A DNA stretch of 9,311 nucleotides from positions 1 through 9,311 of the forward strand of contig NZ_QUFI01000057.1 of NCBI RefSeq assembly GCF_003478505.1. The letters are read 5' to 3'. This DNA comes from Clostridium sp. AF27-2AA. Its GTDB lineage: Bacteria > Bacillota > Clostridia > Lachnospirales > Lachnospiraceae. The notes beneath the pieces are model-generated. The model worked only from the letters and a program-made list of their open reading frames with translations, made no database searches and was not told the DNA's origin. Both the position numbers and the translations under genes were made by a program. Below are positions 5,008 through 9,311 of the stretch, piece after piece (the first letter of the stretch is position 1; every line of letters starts with the position of its first letter).

Positions 5008-8000
5008 ATGAATTTATTACATAATAATACCCTAGGAATCGATATTGGTTCCACAACTGTTAAAATCGCAGTATTAGACAGTGAACAGCATATCTTATTT
5101 ACCGACTACGAGCGCCACTATGCTAACATTCAGGAGACGCTCGCTCTTTTATTATCAAAGGCAAAAGAAAAGCTCGGTGAGATGACTGTTTCCCCAAGCA
5201 TCACCGGCTCCGGCGGACTGACACTTTCCGGACACTTAAACGTGCCCTTCACCCAGGAGGTCGTAGCCGTTGCTACTGCCCTTCAGGATTATGCCCCGCA
5301 GACCGATGTGGCCATTGAGCTTGGCGGTGAAGATGCCAAGATCATTTACTTTACAGGAGGCATCGACCAGCGCATGAATGGCATCTGCGCAGGCGGCACC
5401 GGTTCTTTCATTGACCAGATGGCATCTCTCTTACAGACAGATGCAGCCGGTCTGAACGAATATGCCAAAAATTATCAGATGATCTACCCGATCGCGGCCC
5501 GCTGCGGCGTTTTCGCAAAATCCGATATCCAGCCGCTCATCAATGAAGGAGCTACAAGGGAAGATCTGTCCGCATCCATTTTCCAGGCGGTGGTCAACCA
5601 GACCATCAGCGGTCTGGCCTGCGGCAAGCCGATCCGCGGCACCGTAGCATTTCTTGGCGGCCCGCTCCACTTTTTACCGGAGCTTCGCCATGCCTTCATT
5701 CGTACCCTAAACCTAGATGCCGATCACATTGTCGCACCGGATCATTCTCATCTGTTTGCTGCCATCGGCGCAGCCATGAACGCAGACGAGAAGGTGACCG
5801 TATCCTTAAGCGATATGATCAGCCGCCTCACATCCGGCATCAAGATGGAGTTTGAAGTCAAGCGTATGGATCCGCTCTTTGCATCCCAGGAAGATTATGA
5901 CGCATTCCAGGCCCGTCATGCACAGCATCAGGTGAAAAAAGGTGACTTATCCACCTACAGCGGCAGCTGCTACCTGGGCATTGATGCCGGTTCCACCACC
6001 ACCAAGGTGGCTTTGGTCGGCGAAGACGGAAGCCTGCTTTACAGCTTTTACGACAACAATAACGGAAGCACCATTGCCACCGCCATCCGGGCTATTTCCG
6101 AGATTAAGGAAAAACTGCCAGAGACCGCTCACATTGCCTGGTCCTGCTCCACCGGATACGGCGAGGCCCTGTTAAAATCCGCCCTGATGCTAGACGAGGG
6201 CGAGGTGGAGACCATCTCCCACTACTACGCAGCTGCGTTCTTTGAACCGGATGTAGACTGTATTCTGGACATTGGCGGCCAGGACATGAAGTGCATCCGC
6301 ATCAAAGACCATACCGTAGACAGCGTCCAGTTAAACGAGGCCTGCTCTTCGGGCTGCGGCTCCTTCATCGAGACCTTTGCAAAGTCCTTAAACTATTCTG
6401 TCATCGACTTTGCGAAAGAAGCGCTCTTTGCAAAGAATCCGACCGACCTGGGCACCCGCTGTACCGTATTCATGAACTCCAATGTCAAACAGGCCCAGAA
6501 GGAGGGCGCTACTGTTGCGGATATCTCCGCCGGTCTTGCTTACTCCGTCATCAAGAACGCGCTGTTTAAGGTCATCAAGATCACCAGCGCATCCGACCTG
6601 GGCAAACACGTTGTGGTTCAGGGCGGTACCTTCTACAATGATGCTGTTCTGCGAAGCTTTGAGAAAATCGCAGGCTGCGAGGCCGTCCGCCCGGACATTG
6701 CCGGTATCATGGGTGCATTTGGAGCCGCTCTCATCGCGAGAGAACGCTGCAATCCAGAGAAAGGCACTTCCATGCTGTCCCTTGACCGGATTCTTTCCTT
6801 AAAATATGAAACCTCCATGGCACGCTGCAAGGGCTGCACCAACCACTGTGTGCTCACCATCAACCGGTTTGACGGCGGACGTCAGTTCGTCAGCGGAAAC
6901 CGCTGCGAGCGCGGTCTTGGAAAAGAAAAGGCCAAAAAAGAGATTCCAAACCTGTTTGACTACAAGTATCACCGCATGTTCGACTATGAGCCCCTTCCGG
7001 CAGATGAGGCCGAGCGCGGTACCATCGGTATCCCGCGTGTCCTGAACATGTACGAGAATTTCCCATTCTGGGCTACCTTCTTAAAGGAACTGAAATTCCG
7101 TGTGATCCTGTCCCCGCAGTCCACCAGAAAAATCTACGAGCTGGGCATCGAGTCCATCCCGAGTGAATCTGAGTGCTACCCGGCCAAGCTGGTGCACGGT
7201 CATATTTCCTGGCTCATCCGTCAGGGTGTACGCGATATCTTCTATCCGTGTATCCCCTACGAGCGCAACGAAACTCCGCAGGCAGGCAACCACTACAACT
7301 GCCCGATGGTCACCTCTTACGCCGAGAACATCAAAAACAATGTGGAAGAGCTCACTGAGTTTGATGTCCACTTCATGAATCCGTTCTTCGCCTTCACCAA
7401 CGAGGAGGTGCTGACAAAACAGCTCATCGTAGAATTTGGCAAAGAATATGATATCTCCTCTGTCGAAGTGCAGAAGGCAGCACACGCTGCATGGGAGGAG
7501 CTTCTGGCATCCCGCCGCGACATGGAGAAAAAGGGAGAGGAAACCATCGCCTGGTTAAAGGAGCATGAGCGTCACGGCATCGTACTGGCCGGCCGTCCCT
7601 ACCATGTAGATCCGGAGATCAACCACGGTATCCCGGAGCTCATCACCTCCTACGGTTTTGCGGTTCTCACAGAGGATTCCATCTCCCACCTGGCCGACGC
7701 AGAGCGCCCGCTCATCGTTACCGACCAGTGGATGTACCACTCCAGACTCTACCGCGCCGCAACCTATGTGAAGAACAGCGAATGCCTGGATCTGATCCAG
7801 CTTAACTCCTTCGGCTGCGGCCTGGATGCCGTCACCACCGACCAGGTACATGATATCCTGACCGGTTCCGGCAAAATTTATACCGTATTAAAGATCGATG
7901 AGGTCAATAACCTGGGTGCGGCAAGAATCCGTATCCGTTCCCTTATCGCAGCTTTAAAGGTGCGCCAGCAGAAGCATTTCGAGCGCAAAGTAGTGTCCAG

Positions 8001-9267
8001 CGCTTACAACCGTGTCATCTTTACCAAAAAGATGAAGAAGGACTACACCCTGCTCTGCCCGCAGATGTCCCCCATCCACTTTGATCTGATCGAACCAGCC
8101 ATCCGCGCCTTTGGCTACAAGATCGAGGTTCTGAAAAATGACAGTAAAAAGGCTGTAGATGTGGGTCTGCAGTATGTCAACAACGATGCCTGCTACCCGT
8201 CCCTGATCGTCATTGGCCAGATCATGGATGCTCTGTTATCCGGAAAATATGACTTAGACCATACCGCCGTCTTCATGAGCCAGACCGGCGGCGGCTGCCG
8301 TGCCTCCAACTACATCGGATTTATCCGCCGTGCACTGGACAAGGCGGGTATGCCACAGGTTCCGGTCATCTCCGTCAATGCCAACGGCATGGAGACGAAT
8401 CCGGGCTTTACCTTTACCCCAAACCTGATCACCAAGGCTATGCAGGGCGTGGTTTACGGCGATATCTTCATGCGTGTGCTCTACGCGACGCGTCCTTACG
8501 AAAAAGTGCCAGGCTCCGCAAACGCGCTGCATGAAAAGTGGAAGGCACGCTGCATCAAGAGTCTTTCCACCCGTTCTGCAAATATGATGGAGTTCGGACG
8601 AAATATCAAGGGAATCATCCACGATTTCGACGAACTGCCGCGGCTGGATGTGAAAAAGCCAAAGGTTGGCATTGTAGGCGAGATTCTGGTTAAATTCTCC
8701 CCACTGGCCAACAACCACATCGTGGACCTGCTGGAATCTGAGGGTGCAGAGGCTGTGATGCCGGATCTGATGGACTTCTTACTTTACTGCTTCTACAACA
8801 GCAACTTCAAAGCAGACCATCTTGGCGGCAAGCGCTCCACTGCCCGCCTGTGCAATTTGGGAATCTCCCTGCTGGAATACTTCCGCAAAACTGCACGCAG
8901 GGAGCTGGAAGCCAGCAAAAACTTCACCCCGCCGTCCCGCATCTGGGAACTGGCTGATATGGCAAAGCATTATGTATCCCTGGGCAACCAGACCGGTGAA
9001 GGCTGGTTCTTAACCGGTGAGATGCTGGAGCTGATTCACAGCGGTGTCAAAAATATCGTCTGCACCCAGCCGTTCGGATGCCTGCCGAACCACATCGTGG
9101 GCAAAGGCGTCATCAAAGAACTGCGCGCATCTCATCCGGAAGCCAACATCATCGCCGTCGATTATGATCCGGGTGCCAGCGAAGTAAACCAGTTAAACCG
9201 AATCAAACTGATGCTGGCCACCGCGCAGAAACAGCTGCACACAGAAAGTAACAAAGCAATTTCGTAA
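5008..9267 (+). CDS. Giant 2-hydroxyacyl-CoA dehydratase activase-type fusion (two BcrAD/BadFG ATPase domains, DUF2229, HgdB-like C-terminus)
   Basis: This 1419-residue soluble protein belongs to the HgdC/BcrAD/BadFG family of ATP-driven electron donors. ASKHA domain 1 (about 8-258) has [10 protein letters not shown] (10-19), ELGGEDAK (104-111), FLGGP (215-219), and C127 and C166, which match the two cluster cysteines of HgdC. ASKHA domain 2 (about 322-578) has [10 protein letters not shown] (324-333), DIGGQDMK (421-428), C446 and C485. A linker carries C607, C610, C614 and C633. The DUF2229/HgdB-like module (about 672-990) has ECYPAKL (C723), YPCIPYE (C748) and FGCGLD (C937). A second module (about 1012-1402) has ACYPSL (C1062), GGGCRASNY (C1097) and PFGCLPNH (C1358). 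Known relatives use ATP to pass a low-potential electron to an Fe-S acceptor. Here donor and acceptor-like parts are fused, and no dehydratase genes adjoin, so the substrate is unknown. The gene is monocistronic as far as visible. The start is fixed by the ATPase motif. Family call is firm; specific function is open. Confidence 0.9.
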   Translation: MNLLHNNTLGIDIGSTTVKIAVLDSEQHILFTDYERHYANIQETLALLLSKAKEKLGEMTVSPSITGSGGLTLSGHLNVPFTQEVVAVATALQDYAPQTDVAIELGGEDAKIIYFTGGIDQRMNGICAGGTGSFIDQMASLLQTDAAGLNEYAKNYQMIYPIAARCGVFAKSDIQPLINEGATREDLSASIFQAVVNQTISGLACGKPIRGTVAFLGGPLHFLPELRHAFIRTLNLDADHIVAPDHSHLFAAIGAAMNADEKVTVSLSDMISRLTSGIKMEFEVKRMDPLFASQEDYDAFQARHAQHQVKKGDLSTYSGSCYLGIDAGSTTTKVALVGEDGSLLYSFYDNNNGSTIATAIRAISEIKEKLPETAHIAWSCSTGYGEALLKSALMLDEGEVETISHYYAAAFFEPDVDCILDIGGQDMKCIRIKDHTVDSVQLNEACSSGCGSFIETFAKSLNYSVIDFAKEALFAKNPTDLGTRCTVFMNSNVKQAQKEGATVADISAGLAYSVIKNALFKVIKITSASDLGKHVVVQGGTFYNDAVLRSFEKIAGCEAVRPDIAGIMGAFGAALIARERCNPEKGTSMLSLDRILSLKYETSMARCKGCTNHCVLTINRFDGGRQFVSGNRCERGLGKEKAKKEIPNLFDYKYHRMFDYEPLPADEAERGTIGIPRVLNMYENFPFWATFLKELKFRVILSPQSTRKIYELGIESIPSESECYPAKLVHGHISWLIRQGVRDIFYPCIPYERNETPQAGNHYNCPMVTSYAENIKNNVEELTEFDVHFMNPFFAFTNEEVLTKQLIVEFGKEYDISSVEVQKAAHAAWEELLASRRDMEKKGEETIAWLKEHERHGIVLAGRPYHVDPEINHGIPELITSYGFAVLTEDSISHLADAERPLIVTDQWMYHSRLYRAATYVKNSECLDLIQLNSFGCGLDAVTTDQVHDILTGSGKIYTVLKIDEVNNLGAARIRIRSLIAALKVRQQKHFERKVVSSAYNRVIFTKKMKKDYTLLCPQMSPIHFDLIEPAIRAFGYKIEVLKNDSKKAVDVGLQYVNNDACYPSLIVIGQIMDALLSGKYDLDHTAVFMSQTGGGCRASNYIGFIRRALDKAGMPQVPVISVNANGMETNPGFTFTPNLITKAMQGVVYGDIFMRVLYATRPYEKVPGSANALHEKWKARCIKSLSTRSANMMEFGRNIKGIIHDFDELPRLDVKKPKVGIVGEILVKFSPLANNHIVDLLESEGAEAVMPDLMDFLLYCFYNSNFKADHLGGKRSTARLCNLGISLLEYFRKTARRELEASKNFTPPSRIWELADMAKHYVSLGNQTGEGWFLTGEMLELIHSGVKNIVCTQPFGCLPNHIVGKGVIKELRASHPEANIIAVDYDPGASEVNQLNRIKLMLATAQKQLHTESNKAIS

Positions 9268-9273
9268 AAAAAC

Positions 9274-9311
9274 AATTTAAGAATAGTCACAAAAGGTCCG
9301 AAGCAGGCCGG
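9274..9311 (+). terminator. Right copy of the end repeat; probable terminator cut by the window edge
   Basis: It begins six bases after the stop of the large gene. Bases 9274-9307 match the minus-strand reading of 35-1 with three substitutions and one indel, including an identical AAAGGTCCGAAGCAGG. After that comes CCGG. CCG at 9298-9300 can pair with CGG at 9309-9311, and a full stem GGTCCG with CGGACC followed by T residues would be completed outside the window. The repeat is seen. Completion of the stem is a prediction. Confidence 0.6.

Noticed and set aside
8254..8718. 154-codon minus-strand frame inside the large gene
   Set aside because: It is entirely antisense to a strongly conserved part of the activase protein, with no ribosome site or known motif.
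1..9311. End repeats as transposon terminal inverted repeats
   Set aside because: The segment holds only housekeeping-type genes and no transposase or integrase, and both repeats look like gene-end terminators.
1..9311. Window as a circular molecule with overlapping ends
   Set aside because: The shared end sequence is inverted, not direct, so it does not indicate circularity.

Overview
The window looks like chromosomal DNA from an anaerobic Clostridia, most likely a Lachnospiraceae-type gut bacterium. The reasons are strong Shine-Dalgarno sites (AGAGGAG, GGAGG, TAAGGAGG), moderate G+C, a short-form pyruvate kinase, a clostridial-style LysA variant, and above all a 1419-residue protein of the 2-hydroxyacyl-CoA dehydratase activase type, a family typical of strict anaerobes. 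The taxonomic assignment is inference from gene content only. I see no transposase, phage gene, CRISPR array, tRNA or rRNA.

Layout. Four genes run leftward from a divergent control region: corA (4775-3834), a catalytically degenerate rhomboid-like membrane protein with a Cys/His-rich tail (3807-2962), pyruvate kinase (2905-1466) and a diaminopimelate decarboxylase-type enzyme (1308-37). The gaps are 26, 56 and 157 bp. A near-perfect sigma-70/SigA promoter (TTGACA, 17 bp, TATAAT) sits just upstream of corA. A structured intrinsic terminator separates pyk from lysA. No convincing promoter was found before the rhomboid gene, pyk or lysA, so corA, the rhomboid gene and pyk may share a transcript.

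One large gene (5008-9267) runs rightward and fills the right half of the window. It carries two activase (ASKHA ATPase) domains in tandem, a four-cysteine linker and two HgdB-like modules that share a three-cysteine pattern. A whole ATP-driven electron-transfer system, normally spread over an activator dimer and a two-subunit acceptor, may therefore sit in one polypeptide. No dehydratase subunits or CoA-transferase genes lie beside it, so its substrate is unknown. Its Shine-Dalgarno lies 21 nt from the ATG, with a GGGG-TTTT-CCCC hairpin in between that could bring it to normal distance. The divergent 232-bp region also holds a perfect 15-bp palindrome and an 8-bp-arm inverted repeat that could be operators.

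Both window ends lie inside copies of one repeat of about 34 bp in inverted orientation, each starting within 6 bp of the stop codon of the outermost gene. It resembles the 5' half of an intrinsic terminator. This is probably a dispersed terminator-like repeat, and may be why the assembled sequence stops where it does.
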